The notes: generated from the sequence alone by a model not told the origin. A stretch of DNA of 64,000 nt from Synchiropus splendidus (GCF_027744825.2 NC_071336.1:21585501-21649500), one strand, 5' to 3'; numbered from the stretch's first letter, positions 1 through 12,779 are shown. A program made the numbers and translations.

Positions 1-774
1 CTGGAATCATGTTACTAATGATACATAATGACACATGGAAACAAGAAAGGCCTGGGGGACTCTGTCTCTCCTCAGGGAGGATGAGCTCTTCAGGGAGTCA
101 GTGCAACGCTGCTGTCCCCTCGGCAAATCCCCATTTGATATCTCCTATCTTGCAGCGTTCCCAGGCCCCAAAGACATTCTGTGTTTCCACATTAAGAAAG
201 TAAAGTAGAGGATAGGTGACAAACTCCTCTGGTATGAAAGGTCTCCAAGGTTAATTCACAAAAACTTGTCTGAGTGCCCTACAAAATATGCTGAGAATTA
301 TAGAATTAAAAAGCGAAACATGCAGAGTTTGGTCCGTAAACCAGCGTGAGAGGAGAAAACCCATGTTTAACCCTATGTTTACCTCTCGCTAACTAACTTA
401 CCAAGGTAGTGCATGAAGAGTTAGGGCTGATCAAACAAAAACGCCAACATCAGAACCTAGATGTTCTCCAGATATGAGTGAACTGTATGAGGTGCACAGA
501 AAAACTTTTATCAAAAGTAGTCTCCTGCATTTTAAGCATGCACCAAACTTTGATATGGAGCAATATCAAATGCCACTTTCACACTTACATCAAGTCCCGG
601 AAATCAACTGAAACTACCCAGATTTAACCTAAGACCAGTTTTCTAAACATGAATATCACGGATAGATGTGACAGCTTGGTGACAGACGTGCATCATAAAG
701 ATATGAATGCGGCACGATATTTTCATTCTACCTCAATACAATACATACATACGTCCATCTGTCTGTTAACCACA
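1..774. other. Unassigned non-coding DNA
   Basis: AT-rich single-copy-looking sequence. Only short chance ORFs are present, none with a codon pattern, splice context or family motif I recognise. Confidence 0.6.
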
Positions 775-800
775 GTTCAGGTCGCAGGACACACACACAC

Positions 801-879
<79 letters not shown>

Positions 880-1010
880 AGGGGGAATTTTAGAGTGTCC
901 AGTTAACCGAGTGAGCATGTCTTTGGGCTGTGGGAGGAAACCAGAGTACCTGGAGAAGACCCACACACACGTAGGGAGAACATGCAAACGCCACCCTGAA
1001 ATGTCCAGAG
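775..1010 (-). repeat. Fish SINE-like repeat, minus strand, with nested microsatellite
   Basis: Read on the minus strand, this has the body of a widespread fish interspersed repeat: a 'gcatgttctcc' segment, then 'ggtttcctcccacagccc', 'aaagacatgctcac', 'ctggacactctaaaatt', a GT-rich stretch and finally 'cctgcgac'. A better-preserved copy of the same order is at 23620-23885. The GT-rich stretch has expanded into the long (CA)n tract listed separately. No tRNA-like head is visible here, so the copy is truncated. Family recognition is from memory of fish repeats, not a search. Confidence 0.65.
789..878. repeat. (CA)n microsatellite
   Basis: About 90 bp of CA dinucleotides, interrupted once by 'cattca' near 801. 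The poly-HT and poly-CV reading frames here come from the repeat and are not proteins. Confidence 0.98.
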
Positions 1011-3925
1011 CTGGATTCATATCCCTCACTCACATCAATTGACTCTTGGACATGACCTATATGTTTGAGTGTAACTCAAAACTACTATTAATATTCAGGC
1101 TGTGTATTAGCAGGTATCTTGCGATACAATACTATCCCGATACAGGAGAGGTGATACGATACATTGCGATACTGTTTCAACACTTTACTTCTAATATTTA
1201 ATATAAAACAAACAAAACTTTCTTTCTTTGTTGATGAAAAATATATATCCATTTGGCAGTAGGTCTAATTTAAATATAAGCTTAATGGCAATATTTGTAA
1301 TATTTCATTGGGGTATGCCAAACATACTTTGCCACAGCACTTGTTTTGTGTGATGTCACGAAATACTGCACAGGATGGTTCTCAAATAGAAAAATAGAGC
1401 CTTTAATGACTGCACATTTTCAGAAACTGTCAATATGAATAGCGGAAAACATCCACATATGCACTGAAGTAACCAGTCAGAAGTGTGACAGCCTGTCGTG
1501 CAGCCAATTACGGAGAGCAGCCGAGGCAGAAGCAGTGGTCTGGCACGATGTGGCACAATGGAGTTGGTGGCTGCTCTTGGTTTGTTTCCCGGAGATGCAA
1601 AAAGTCACTGAGGGGAATGATGGATCCTGCATTAGCGAGAACTCGCTGTCAGAGACTCAGGGATTTGCATCCCACCTTGAGCATTTTAAATGGCTCTACA
1701 TATTATCATAAAAAATGAAATAAATGAAATGAGTAAATCAGGCCTCATGAAATGAAATGACAGGCGGGTTGAAACAGCGGGTGAGTGTGTGTATGTTTCT
1801 TGCCACCAGCGTCAACATAAAACACATCAGATTGAAGCCACCCTCCAGGGTAGCATCACTCAGCCAGGTGTGTGTGTGTGCGTGTGTCTGTTGGTGCGCG
1901 CTGATACCTAAGTCTTTTATCTAATTTCCCATTTCCTCTAGTTTTTTGTTTATCTACAGATTTATTTTTATATTTCTGTTCAGATGCAGTAAGAACACAT
2001 GCGTTCACAACCACACACACTGATCTATCGATGTATTGATGTGTGAGTGAGTGGCTGTCATTTTTTTTCTCCGTTTTACTCCAATTTTTTTTAAGACTAT
2101 TTCCCTAAGTGCAGTCTCCAAGAGAGTGTGTTTATTCCAAGTAACTTGAGAACTGTTTCCCATTGCCAGAACACCCAATGTGTTTGCTAAGTTTGCTATT
2201 AAAAAAAAAAGAAAGACAAATCCTGACAGAAAAATCCTGATGGCAGATAAGGAAGGAGAAAAAATAATTTAACTAGGTGATTTGTTCTTGAGATTCTGAC
2301 TTTTTAAAGTGGAATTATCTCATCTTTTTTCCCCAAAGATTCTATGTTTGAACTAAAATTCGGGGGAAAGGTGCAGAAGTATAATTAATAATTCCAACCG
2401 TAACATACTAAGGCACTTAAATGTTTTTTTTTATTTACAAAAGTGATGTTTCAGCTTTCTTTAAGCGAGTGCCTCACTCAATCACGAGGAAAACAAAGAA
2501 CTGATCACAAATGTCCAACACTGAAGCGTTTGATGCAGCTTAAATGAATCTGTTTGTTAATAAAAAAACAGGCTAAAGTGTCCTGGTGAGACGTTTGTTG
2601 GGGCATTTCAACACATTAGCTAGTGGCACGGCGAAACCACGTGGCACCACCAAATCTCCAGAGTGAGACACAGCTTGTGGAGCGCTGTCACTCCGCTCCT
2701 GATGAGTCCAGATGTTCTCTTTCTTCCACTGTTCACATTCGCTCTGCCTCATTCTTGTCATGGGCGCCATAAGGTTCACAGTTTTCTTCATTCAATACGA
2801 CATTATCGCTGTTTTAGTATCTGGCAAAATCATTATTTTCATTCAGCAACAGCAGCTCCAGTGAAGAGATTCAAGAGATTCTGACATCAAATTTCAGATC
2901 CATCTATGAACAACCTCTTTGATTGTGCATGAGTGGTTCTCAACAAATCCTGGAATGCAGCCCATGTCTCTCAAATGGTCCTCAGTGGGTTTGCAGGCCA
3001 CATACTGCAGACGTCCTACACCTACTCGCACATACCATCTGAGATTCTTACATTTTCAACAATTCTAAATTAAGAAGTCTTCAGTACAAATCCTATGAAG
3101 TACTCAGCAGTACAGCATTCATTGGTGACAAACCTGTTGCTACTGGTGCTACGTGTGTTGCCCTGTTACTTTTCATTGTGCAACAAAAACAGCTTTTTTT
3201 CCCACCTTCTACCCCTCTATTTTGTTCTCCGGACAGGTTGAGGATATGTCTCTTTTTCTCTCTATTGACTTTCCCAGGTCGGCCTCCTTTACTTCTATTA
3301 GGTTGAAGCTGAGGGATCAATACTCCGGCCTCATAGGCTGCCGTGCTGACATGCCGAGCCAGGCCATACGCACCATAACATTTCAGAGGGAGAGAGTGGG
3401 AAATAACTGCTTTTAAAATTATCTATTTACTAAATTAATTCGATAAATGTTTAAATCAGTTTTTCATTATGATGTTTATTCTAGGAAAAAAACTATATTT
3501 AAATGCTGTCAGTGGTAAAAATCTTATTCTAACAGAAGGGTGGAATTTCCTATTTTTGTTTTTGAAAAGAGCATTTTGAGGTGTATTACATTACAGGCCA
3601 TTTAGCAGAATGTTTTGTTCAAAGCCACCAATGCCAGTGTAAAGGAATCAAAACAAGTGACTAGTTTTAGCTTAGTCACACAATAAGGTGATCAATGTGA
3701 GCTGAAATGTGAATATGAATAAATGAATGAATGAACTCAAGCAGAGCAAATTATCATAGGTCACGACAAAACGACAGCCGCTAAAAGCAACGTACAGATT
3801 TAACAACTTCAACAGTAGATACAAAAGGTCCAAATTGACTGAGAATAAGAATAAATTCACCACAGTGTCAAGGTAGTGAAAGCATGTTAAACAGAGAGGA
3901 CTTGATAGTTCAGAGTTTGGCAGCA
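1011..3925. other. Unassigned non-coding DNA with a GATAC-rich patch
   Basis: At 1112-1170 the words 'gcgatac', 'cgatacag' and 'acgatacattgcgatac' recur. This resembles the ends of some fish DNA transposons, but I cannot find a matching opposite end. The rest is AT-rich with short T and A runs and a few GT runs near 1867-1885. No supportable gene is seen. Confidence 0.5.
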
Positions 3926-3929
3926 GCTG

Positions 3930-4095
3930 GAGGTGACTGACAGTGTAGATGCGATCAGTCAGGTTGATTCTGTCGCTGGTTCGATCGCAGCTCTGAATGT
4001 GACTGCCTGGTCATCCTTGAGCAAGACAGCCCCTTCAGCCCCTGCTGGCTACTGATGGTTGAAGCTGGATGGGTTGTGTGACAGCCTCCTTCCAT
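3930..4095 (+). repeat. Degenerate tRNA-derived SINE
   Basis: A B-box-like GGTTCGATCG occurs at 3978-3987. It is followed by a typical fish SINE body with 'tccttgagcaagacagcccctt' split over 4013-4034, then 'ctgctggctactgatggttg' and 'ggatgggttgtgtg'. Together these suggest a pol III promoter head and a short tail. The copy is diverged and its exact ends are unclear. Confidence 0.5.
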
Positions 4096-4113
4096 GGGTG
4101 ACTTCCTTTAAAA

Positions 4114-4289
4114 CAAGGGTCTCAAACCGGGCCGAGGGTGGTGCAGATATTTGTTTCAACCAGGTGCCTGAAGACTGCCAGTCCGGCGCTGCTTGTTTGT
4201 GAGTGGTTCACCATTGAGTGCTGGTTTGGTTGGAACAAAAAGCTGTATCCACAGCAGCCCCTTGGTGGATCAGTTTGAGACCCCCGGTG
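4114..4289. mobile_element. Short hAT-like MITE
   Basis: The left end reads CAAGGGTCTCAAACCGGG and the right end is its imperfect inverse (TTTGAGACCCCCGGTG). Internal halves also pair: 'tttgtttcaaccaggtg' lies opposite 'tttggttggaacaaaaag'. The GGGTCTCAAAC terminus is common among small fish hAT-type MITEs. No clear 8-bp target duplication survives. Confidence 0.6.
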
Positions 4290-4926
4290 TGCTGGGAAAG
4301 CAGTGCCACATAAGTGAAAGCCATTTATGCATTCAACTGACCTAATCGAGCAGCGACTCCACTCTTCAATATAAAATCTTTCCACCTGCTGTCTTGTCAG
4401 GGTGGTGCCTTCTGACAAACTATCTCACTGCTTCACCTTTACATATGTCATACTCCAAGCATCATTCGGATGAAGCTCACTTAAAGAAAACAGAACTTTT
4501 TATTCTATTCACAATTTCTTTCTTATGTTGGCTGCAGGTTGCTGCAGATTCTCTTCATTTTTCAGGCATTAGCTTTGTTTAACACGAACCAGAAGCATGG
4601 CACCACCTCAGAGCTCTGGTGAAGTCCATCTCTGCTGCGGAGTGAGCACAACAACCCGATTGCTGCCGCCTTTCATAATTAATAATTACCAATTCATAAT
4701 GCAACGACTGACCTAATATTGAAATCTCAACTCAGCACATCTAATGACTAAATCAATCAATCAATGAATCATACATGTCCAAATCAATAAATCCCCATTC
4801 AGATGCTTTCAAGTCTGTCAAACAGGGAGACGCAACATCGGCTCCTCTCTTTTCTTCCCCTGCTGTTCTCCCAGCTGGTGAGTTGTGACATCTGCAGTGC
4901 TGCGACATGGATAAGCAGCTGCCAGA
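4290..4926. other. Unassigned non-coding DNA
   Basis: I see no repeat or gene signature beyond short AATCAATC iterations near 4750. Confidence 0.5.
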
Positions 4927-4976
4927 GATGGTGGCGGTGGTGGGGGTGGGGGGGAGAGGGAGCGGGGAGGGAGGGT
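4927..4976 (+). other. G-rich tract, possible G-quadruplex
   Basis: The plus strand has at least six runs of three or more G separated by 1-4 bases (ggtgggggtgggggggag, then agcggggagggagggt). This is the standard G-quadruplex pattern. The opposite strand has reading frames rich in P, S and L that are only shadows of the bias. Confidence 0.6.
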
Positions 4977-6094
4977 TTATGGGAGAGATGGAAAGCCATG
5001 GAGGACAATGCAGGGAAGAAGCAGAAAGGTGGGGGTACTGGAGAAACATATGAGGCTTCCTGCAACAGTTAGGTGTGTGGCACACCACGATGTGTGTGTG
5101 TGTGAGCCTGTGTTTGTGGGCGTGTGTGGGGATGGCAGCGTGCCAGGCTCTGCCATCTGGCTGCTTGACAGTCCTCCTCTCATTAACAAGGAGGTTAATT
5201 GCTGTGGCAGCACCCAGGATGTGTCAAACATCACCCCGGGGACACGGAAGCAACAGACATCCGACATGTTTGCAGCCGCTTGTGCACAAATGTGTGTGTG
5301 TTTTTTCAATATGGCAGCGCAATCCGTAAAAAAAAAACGTTGTCTCATCGTAATATGGTTAAGTGCAAACTGCTGTAATTGACCCCGGCGTGTGAAGAGG
5401 GACACACGGGGGACCCAAGGTGCTTCCCGTGCACGTGTCTGTTGTGCACATATGCAGAATACATGCATGTTTATATTGGTCTTATAAATAATGCCTTGTT
5501 GCTGTAATGATGTAGAAAGAATTAGGTTTACAGAGCCAATGACTATTGCCCTGAGGGCTCTCTCTGTCTCACACACACACACACAGGGTGGCGATTTGCA
5601 TGTTACTACTGAATATTCATGGGTAATTTTGTTAGCCTTGCTTAATAGCCCTGAGTGACGGATTGAGAAATCGAAAGGCTGCTCTCAAAACACACTTACA
5701 ACAACCCTTAAATATATTAGTCCTCGATAGACACCCCTTTGTTCATCTGATGTGACTGTGCCGTTTGTCAAACAGTCACAACGTGTACGTGATGTACACA
5801 CTGATGTTTGTATGTATAGTGTTGTGGGCACCTCTCAGAGCCAAAATGCGTTCCCTAGCCTCTCACCCGGAACCCAACCCTCTGAAACAAATGGATGGTC
5901 TAAACAAGACATATAATAAACTTGTTTTGAAGTCCTCAGTTTGAGGCTTAGATTTGTGGGGTCTGGCCAAACGGCTCCTGCAAAGACCTAAGGTCCGTAA
6001 GGATATGTCCCCACAGGTAAGGAGAAACCACACACATGCATACACAGTCATGTTCCTATGTTTTGTGCAGACCGTAAACCTAACCATCCAAAAC
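4977..6094. other. Unassigned DNA with short GT/CA runs
   Basis: GT runs occur at about 5090-5104 and 5290-5302, and a CA run at about 5570-5585. A 201-residue minus-strand open frame crosses this area, but it runs through simple repeats and has no domain features, so I do not call a gene. Confidence 0.5.
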
Positions 6095-6150
6095 AATCAG
6101 AATCAGAAAACTTTATTAATCCCAAGGGAAATTGTGTCCGTAACATGCTC
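6095..6150 (-). mobile_element. 3' tail of a CR1/L2/Rex1-like LINE
   Basis: Read on the minus strand, this gives 'ttcccttgggattaataaag' followed by a TTCTGATTCTGATT tail, a common 3' terminus of fish non-LTR retrotransposons. It includes an AATAAA. Only the tail is present, so the insertion was heavily 5' truncated. Confidence 0.7.
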
Positions 6151-7739
6151 TGTACACAACACATCACAATCAATTAAAAAAGAAATAATATGATAAAGTG
6201 TCAAACGTGCCAAAGAATCCATCATTGTCATTTTTCAGGGGTGAATTGTACGTTTTTATTTAAAACAAAACAAAACAAAAATAAAAAAGCAAACGGCTAA
6301 ACTTAACCAGGACGTGAACCAAACTTACACCCAATGATAATGACCCGGTTATTTAGAATTGTATCCTCAAATTGAGGCTCAGACGTTTGGGGACTTGCAA
6401 AATGTCCCCAGAAATCCATAAAGTCACCACCAGTAGGTGTTTTTTTTCCAGAAATGTATCCCCATAAGTGTAGCTATACACAGACCACACCTCCACACAC
6501 ACAAAATCAAGTGGAAATAAAACAAATATCTTTTGTTAGATTCTGGTTTATACATTTTATTATTATTATTATTATACACCAGCGTTTGTGCTATTTGTAG
6601 TACAGAATAAAGGTGACAAACTAAAGCACACCAACAGCTGCTAAAAAAGATGGAAAAGCCTCCTGCTCTGGCACACACTCTGTGGGGTTCCTGTGCCATG
6701 CCCCAGGAGGGGCTTCATAGAAGGGTTTTGTCATTCTTTTCATGCTTTTCTTATAATTATTCTTAGTCATTTTCTAACAGTGTTTTTAGTGATTTCAATC
6801 CTTACATTTATTGATAATGGAAACTCTGAATAAAGTGATCGTATCAAACAAAAGAACATGTAGTCTCAAACTGTTGCAAAAACTACCATGTTTTAATCTC
6901 ACTGCAGCACACGTCTTTTTAAGACTCTAATCAAAAGTTTTCTTTTTTCTGTTTTTTTTTTTTTTCTGCCATTCCTCTGTGGATTTTTTTTTTTCTGAAG
7001 TGAAGTGAAGGATTTAACTCTCAACGCTCCTGATACACTCACATGTCACTTTTGTCACATCTTGCGCTTCCTTTGCTGCTTGATGTGGATGTGGAGACAC
7101 GTTTGATCAAATGTGAGTTTAACATTTTTAATCTGCAAGTTTCATCAGAATAACTCGTCTCGTGAGGCTGGTAAATATTAAATTGTGCATGCCTGTGCGT
7201 GCGCTGGTGTTTTCTGTGTGAGTAGGTATGAGAACAGCGGGGTGCAGTGTGATCAGGTTTCTCTTTTCTCTTCCTGCCATTGTGGGTTTGTGGCAGCTGT
7301 CACCAGTGACTCAGAAAGTGTCAGGGCAAAGGTATTCATGGCTCGAAACCACACAACAATTCAGATATTTTCATTATATTTTCCAGTCAAACTGATCAAC
7401 TTAATCTAAGTAAATCCTTTGTCCCACAGATAGTATACCTGTTCACTTCTCAATCTCAAAGATCTGTCCTCTGGCTCTCTGACAAACTCATCATCGATTC
7501 ATTGAGATCAAGTCAGGCCAAATGGAAGGAGCAGAAAAGTGAACATGAATGAAGCCAGAGTAAGAGGAATGCAGATGCAGATCATAGTAACAAAGCCTGA
7601 ATAACCAATACCAACAGACAGAGGAGGCAGTGACAGCGGCACACGGCTTTAACCCTCAGATTTCAAACATGTATAACTGCTATCATTCGTAATGACCTCT
7701 CCAATTCAGTAAATACATTTATGTGAGATCCAGACTTAG
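6151..7739. other. Unassigned DNA, short TTA and T runs
   Basis: Contains a (TTA)n run at about 6558-6577 and T runs at 6950-6966 and 6984-6995. No supportable gene is seen. Confidence 0.5.
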
Positions 7740-7895
7740 TTCCCATTTTTGAATGTCCGTTGATGTCCCAGGAGGAGCTTAGTCACCCAAGAGAGACTCA
7801 GGGTAGAACTGCCACGCCTCCACATTGAGATGCCTTGGCCACCTTTTAAAGGATGGAGCCTCCCAGAGGAGGTCCTTGGCACGAGACTCAGGATA
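7740..7895 (+). mobile_element. Degenerate LINE-like fragment
   Basis: The word order 'gagactcagggtagaact', 'cctccacattgagatgcctt', 'ggatggagcctcccagagga' and 'ggtccttggcacga' matches the 3' part of a common fish LINE. In that repeat, 'agagccgctgctcctccaca' is followed by 'gaggatgcctcc' and 'gaggtgttccgggca'. It is heavily mutated, and the comparison is from memory. Confidence 0.4.
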
Positions 7896-8017
7896 TGATC
7901 ACCTCTGTACAGCCCCACAAGAAGAGCAGAAAAGGGTGTTCTTGAGAGGAAAGTCCTGCCCCTTGACCTAACCTTGGACAAGCCACAGAGGAAAGTTGAA
8001 CGGATCTACTGTCTATG

Positions 8018-8512
8018 TCAGGGGGGCAGACTTTGCCCCCATTGATCAAGTTGTGGGCCGAAAACATACTCATTGAACAGAAAAAAAGTAACTTAAACAC
8101 AAGCTATAACCTATGTCGAATTATTGAAGGCTAACTTAAGCACAAGGCTGGTAATGTGGCGAGCTTCCAAACAAAAAATGTCTACCTCCACCACTGACTC
8201 ACAACACAGGAAACAATATAGAGTTTCTTGTTAAAGCTCAAACATTCATTGATTCATCAAACATTTCATCTTTCCCTCCTTTCATCAGATTCTCATACCT
8301 GTATCAATTTTAGGAATTTTCTAGATGAATACCTGACATCTACAGTAAAACTTCATTTTGTGAGTCTGTCTTGAAGACTGCTCTTTGGAGGTGGTGACGT
8401 CAACTTCTAATATGTCGTGAGCGGAGCTTTTTTAATTATATTTATTTAATATTTCTAGCGCTTGTGGGTCGCACAAAATGACTTGTTGGGCCAGATCTGG
8501 ACCCCTGGCCTG
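8018..8512. mobile_element. Non-autonomous hAT-like element
   Basis: The left end 'caggggggcagactttgccc' is followed by 'gttgtgggccgaaa'. The right end holds 'cttgtgggtcgcacaaaatg', 'gggccagatctggacccct' and 'ggcctgag'. A CAGGGG start and a GGCCAGATCTGG motif near the other end are typical of fish hAT (Charlie-type) termini. The interior has no transposase frame, and no target duplication is clear. Confidence 0.55.
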
Positions 8513-9879
8513 AGTCTGTCCAGGCACACAAGCAACAGAGGTGGTGCCAGAACCATAAACATCATGCAAAATTATATGAAATATAGAAGCTAAGAGATGA
8601 CCCTGCCCCTGTAGATTGTAAAATTCTATATATTCATGATTGTAAATGAACACTGACGTCTGACGGCTGCATGTTGATGCATGCTGAAATATGACTGGAA
8701 GAGCAGCTAAGTTTGTTTTCTTCTCCTTGTTATTGTTTAGAATCCTCCCTGAGAGAGAAGTCTCCTTTTTTACGATATTGGTTTGGCAGCTGCACTCAAA
8801 GTTCTCCATGTGCAGCCAGGTTTAACAGGAAGCCAGGGTGTGTGTGATGAATTACCCGCATATCTCAGTGCGCTGGGTAACAAACACAGCGGTGCTGGCC
8901 TGGATTAAAAGGGAGGGATTTTTATGGCCTTCCTACACCTCCTTACAGGGTGTCACTAAATTATACCTACTGCTGTTTTACTGTCCTCTGTGGCTTATGG
9001 TTAAGGCACATGTAAACACACTCGCACACAAAGAAACACATAGATTTTAGGGGGACTTCTTTAAACAGTTGCCTTAAAACCAACAAACAAAAAACTACTC
9101 ATAAGTGAAGCTTCACAAGTGTTTATCAAACCGCACTAAACATTTTCACTCAGTGTAGCATCAACATTACCGCGCACACACACACACTTCCAAAGGCACA
9201 TAAAGCTGCGTTGTGGTCAACCTTCTCCTGTTTATTGTGTGTGTTATTTTGGCTTGTTGCTGTTTGTTTACGCACTCTCTAAGTTGACTCATTTTCACCG
9301 TTGCTGATTGTCGGTTTGTGTGATTACAGAACTTTGGAGGAGCAAGCTGGAGCTTGTTCTGCTAATTATATTTTCAACAAACACAATAATGTGTTTTCAT
9401 TCAGGCTTTGTTTCTTTTTAAATAGCACGTCTGCCCTGCAGATGCTCAACAAAGCTGGTTCACACACAGAAAAACTCAAATGCCGTGACACCCACATTCA
9501 GTTCCTCCCATAGCATAGTGACAATACTTTCTTTTACTGTTGTCTTTTCTTATGACGCTTCAATGGTGCAACATCTGGTTTGACGTCCGTATGGTTTAAT
9601 CCCAAAGATGCTCGTGTGGCGTGTGTAAAGTGTGTCAGCAACATGGAAAAAACTGCCCAGCAAACACGTGTCACAGATTAAGTTTAAGGACAAACATATT
9701 TGTGAGTGCATAAACACGTCAATTAAATTGTGCGCTTGAGTTGGCAGCTACATTCACAAGTTTCAGACCTCAACTTGACCTTCATTGGCCATTTGTATTG
9801 TGCAAAACAAGAGGATCAAAACTATAGTATTTTAGATATTTGTGGAAAATGGAATAGTTGAGAATCATTATTAATCTAA
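8513..9879. other. Unassigned non-coding DNA
   Basis: I see only a short CA run at 9175-9188 and chance ORFs. Confidence 0.5.
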
Positions 9880-9974
9880 AAACTCACGCTGGAATATGAT
9901 GTTCTACGAGATGGTTCTGGGTTCAATTCCAGGCAGAGGCCCTTTTTGTGAGGAGGTGATTGTTGGGTTCTTCT
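9880..9974 (+). repeat. tRNA-like SINE head fragment
   Basis: A B-box-like GGTTCAATTCC at 9920-9930 is followed by 'aggcagaggccctttttgtg', the usual junction of a tRNA-related head with the body of fish SINEs. The body stops after about 40 bases, where a hAT-like terminus begins. Confidence 0.5.
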
Positions 9975-9975
9975 A

Positions 9976-10060
9976 GGGCAGACCTGGGTAAAGTGTGGCC
10001 CGGGGGCCAAATGCGGCCCTGTGACTGTGTTTCTGCAGCCCTCCTGGACACACAGTAAAA
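9976..10060. mobile_element. hAT-like transposon terminus
   Basis: The sequence 'cagacctgggtaaagtgtgg', then 'cccgggggccaaatgcggcc', is a classic hAT terminal region of the type 'ggcccgggggccaaatgcggc'. No partner end is visible in the next 1.5 kb, so this is an orphan terminus or an element with a lost end. Confidence 0.55.
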
Positions 10061-11639
10061 AAATAGATTGAAAAATACATTGAATGTGTTGTAAATGAAA
10101 TTTGTATCCCATTTAGTTCCCCCCTCCATCGTCTCCTTTCTTTGGGCTTGACAGCCCCTCACCACAGTGACAGCATATATTGTGGCCCCTCACAAAAAGG
10201 AGTTGCTCTCTGCACTCTGGCTTCCTCCAGCCATTCCAAAGCTGGTTCAGTGGTAAGTTGGTGACTCCTAATACATGCTGGTATGAGTGTTTGTTTGTCT
10301 GTCGGAGTCCAATCACAGCCAATGACATCGACTCTATGACTCCACTATACAGGATTGTGCACAAAATCATGACATTTGAATGAGCTAAGCGGAAGAAGTT
10401 GGATTGAATCAGTTCAAAATAGAATTATTGACATTGGAACACAGCTACAGCCATTTTCTAAAAGCTAAGCAAACAGGAAGCATTTTCCATGCTTTAATCA
10501 AGGTGTTTATTTATCATATTTTATTCAGTTCTTGCTGCTTTATATTTCATGCATTTGATGTAATTCGGATATATTTGGTACATGAAGTTTACAGTTGTAA
10601 TGTCAGTATGAAATATGTAAAATAGTTTCAATTTGTAAAGCACAGTTCCAGAATAAAAAGAAATATTACAATTACAATTTGAATAACAATCTTAGTTCAG
10701 GTGCCATCTCTGTTCAAATTCCTGGAATTAAATGGAAATTGGAGATACACTGGAGGACACTATAGATGAATGATTTTCCTTGTCAGGAATAAATGTTAAC
10801 CTTCTGTCAAAGAAAGAATCGCAGACACAAAGACGGAAAGAGAAGTTACCATAAAAGTTGAAATGATGTTCCTCCAGTGAGGCAACCACAATGACCCTCT
10901 GCATTTCAAAGTATTTCCAATTGCTAAATTAATGTACCATTCTAAAGAAGTTTCCTCCATACCATAGTACTGTATTATCTCACCCAAAATCATCTTCATC
11001 ATTTCTATATACTTTCTGTTTAATTGGATTGTTTAAAACATTAAAATCTATGTCCAACAGCACTATATCTTTTTCCTTTTCTTCCATGCAGCTCACAGAG
11101 CGAAAAGAGATCTGCTGAGGAAAGAGAGATAAAAAGCAAATTCTCAAAGATGAACACAGACATGCAAAGAAAAGGAGTTTCTTAAAGTGGCTGTGGAGGG
11201 GAGATGAGCTCAACAGGAAAGTGTAGATAAGTGGAGGGACAAGTTGGCCGCCGGGATGAAGGCCTGCTCAGGCAATTAACAAGTGCACTCTGAAGGCAAA
11301 CGATTTTGAGCCAGAGGTTAGTTACAAGTGAAGCGACTATCACATAACTTCATGTTGGAGGGAATATGTTGCCTAGATTGCAGGCCCTCAGAGACCAAAA
11401 CAAGGATTCAAAATGACTTGCTGACAAATGCCATGACCATTGTTATTGTTACACCTTGGTGTGAGAGTACAGTTGTCAGCCACTCCCTGGTCAGTCAATG
11501 GTTTTGATTTACCAGTTGATCTATGCACCCACCCACACTTCTGGTCACAAGCTTTTCACCCGCACGCTTCTCCACCATGTGTCTGAACGATCAGAGGAAC
11601 CACTGCTCCTTCACAGTGAGAAAAGCAAGTTGAGAAAGG
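10061..11639. other. Unassigned AT-rich DNA
   Basis: No repeat family or gene recognised. The region is AT-rich around 10400-10800. Confidence 0.5.
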
Positions 11640-11745
11640 TCAGGTCGACTGGATGTCTCCCAGGTGAGACGTTCCATCCCTGCCAGCGAGCGAGGCGGAC
11701 GCAAGGCAGAAATGACTGGAGAGACTGTGTCTCATTTGGCTGAGA
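11640..11745 (+). mobile_element. Degenerate LINE 3' fragment
   Basis: The order 'ggatgtctcccaggtgaga', 'cgttccatccctgccag' and 'gactggagagactgtgtctc' recalls the terminal part of the same fish LINE family as at 7740 ('gaggtgttccgggca', 'ggagggactatgtctctcgg'). It is diverged, so the assignment is tentative. Confidence 0.4.
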
Positions 11746-12779
11746 CAGTTCACGGTATCATGCCGTACAGGACTTCTGGGGACCACGAGTCAACCAGAGA
11801 AAATCAATGGCCTGACCCTTAAGGCAAATTTCTCCAAGAGAAATTGTGTTTGATGTGTATGTGGATTACAGATCTCAGACAAATGGAACATTTTCAAGTG
11901 GACTGAGTGACGCCAAAGTCTGCTTTCCATGTTGTATGTTGACGTGTCAAACTGGTGACAGAAGTCTATAAGTCATATCGACACACACTATTGATCACTG
12001 CAAAAGAAATTGTCATTTGCATTCATGAACTCATTGGAACAAACAAGCAGTTTTCACATTTCTCGTGGTCTTGGTCTCACCTCCAACGAGTCTTGGACTT
12101 GGTCTCTGTTGCTCTTGTCTCAGTCTTGACTTGCTAGGTGGCCTCGACTACAACACTAGCATTTAGATTGGTGTGGTTGAGATTGTTAGGGTTAGCTATA
12201 ATATGGCTCTCCTTTCCAGTGTGTCCTTTTAAAACATCATATGCGAAAGAAAAACATTTGACGTCAATGCATCATGCGACTAGTAAAAGCTGAAAGAGAA
12301 GCTAAAAATCATAGCGAACCTTACAGTGTTCTTTGATTCCATTTGTGAGTCAGTCTTGGTTCTAGTCTAAATATTTGCTCACATGACCTGAATAAAAGGC
12401 CCAATCAAAAGGCAGGGTTTAATAAATTAACTGTGCATTCATTTGCATCATGATTTCCAACACTGCAGATTTCTTCCACTCAAAGGTTCAAGGATAGCTA
12501 TGACTTCATCAGCAGTAAAGCAACTTAGGCTAGGAATGGAGAAATTCTCCATCAGAAAGAGAACACATAAGATGCCCCCTGATGTTTTCACTCTAAAAAT
12601 CAATACGGCTAACAAAAAAGGTGACCGTTGGTTCACAAATTTCATGACGTTGTGGATGTTTACCTAAAACAAAAGTGTGTGACGCGAGCACTTTAAGAGG
12701 AGAAGGGTGGGAAAAAAACAAAAAAAAAAAACGACAACAAAACACTTCACCTTAATTCAGACCTCAGACACTCTGTCCT
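11746..12779. other. Unassigned non-coding DNA
   Basis: No supportable feature apart from an A run at 12719-12732. Confidence 0.5.

Noticed and set aside
649..1029. ORFs made of poly-HT and poly-CV
   Set aside because: They are translations of the (CA)n microsatellite and SINE sequence.
4977..5582. 201-residue minus-strand ORF
   Set aside because: It crosses G-rich and GT-rich sequence and has no domain, codon bias or splice support.
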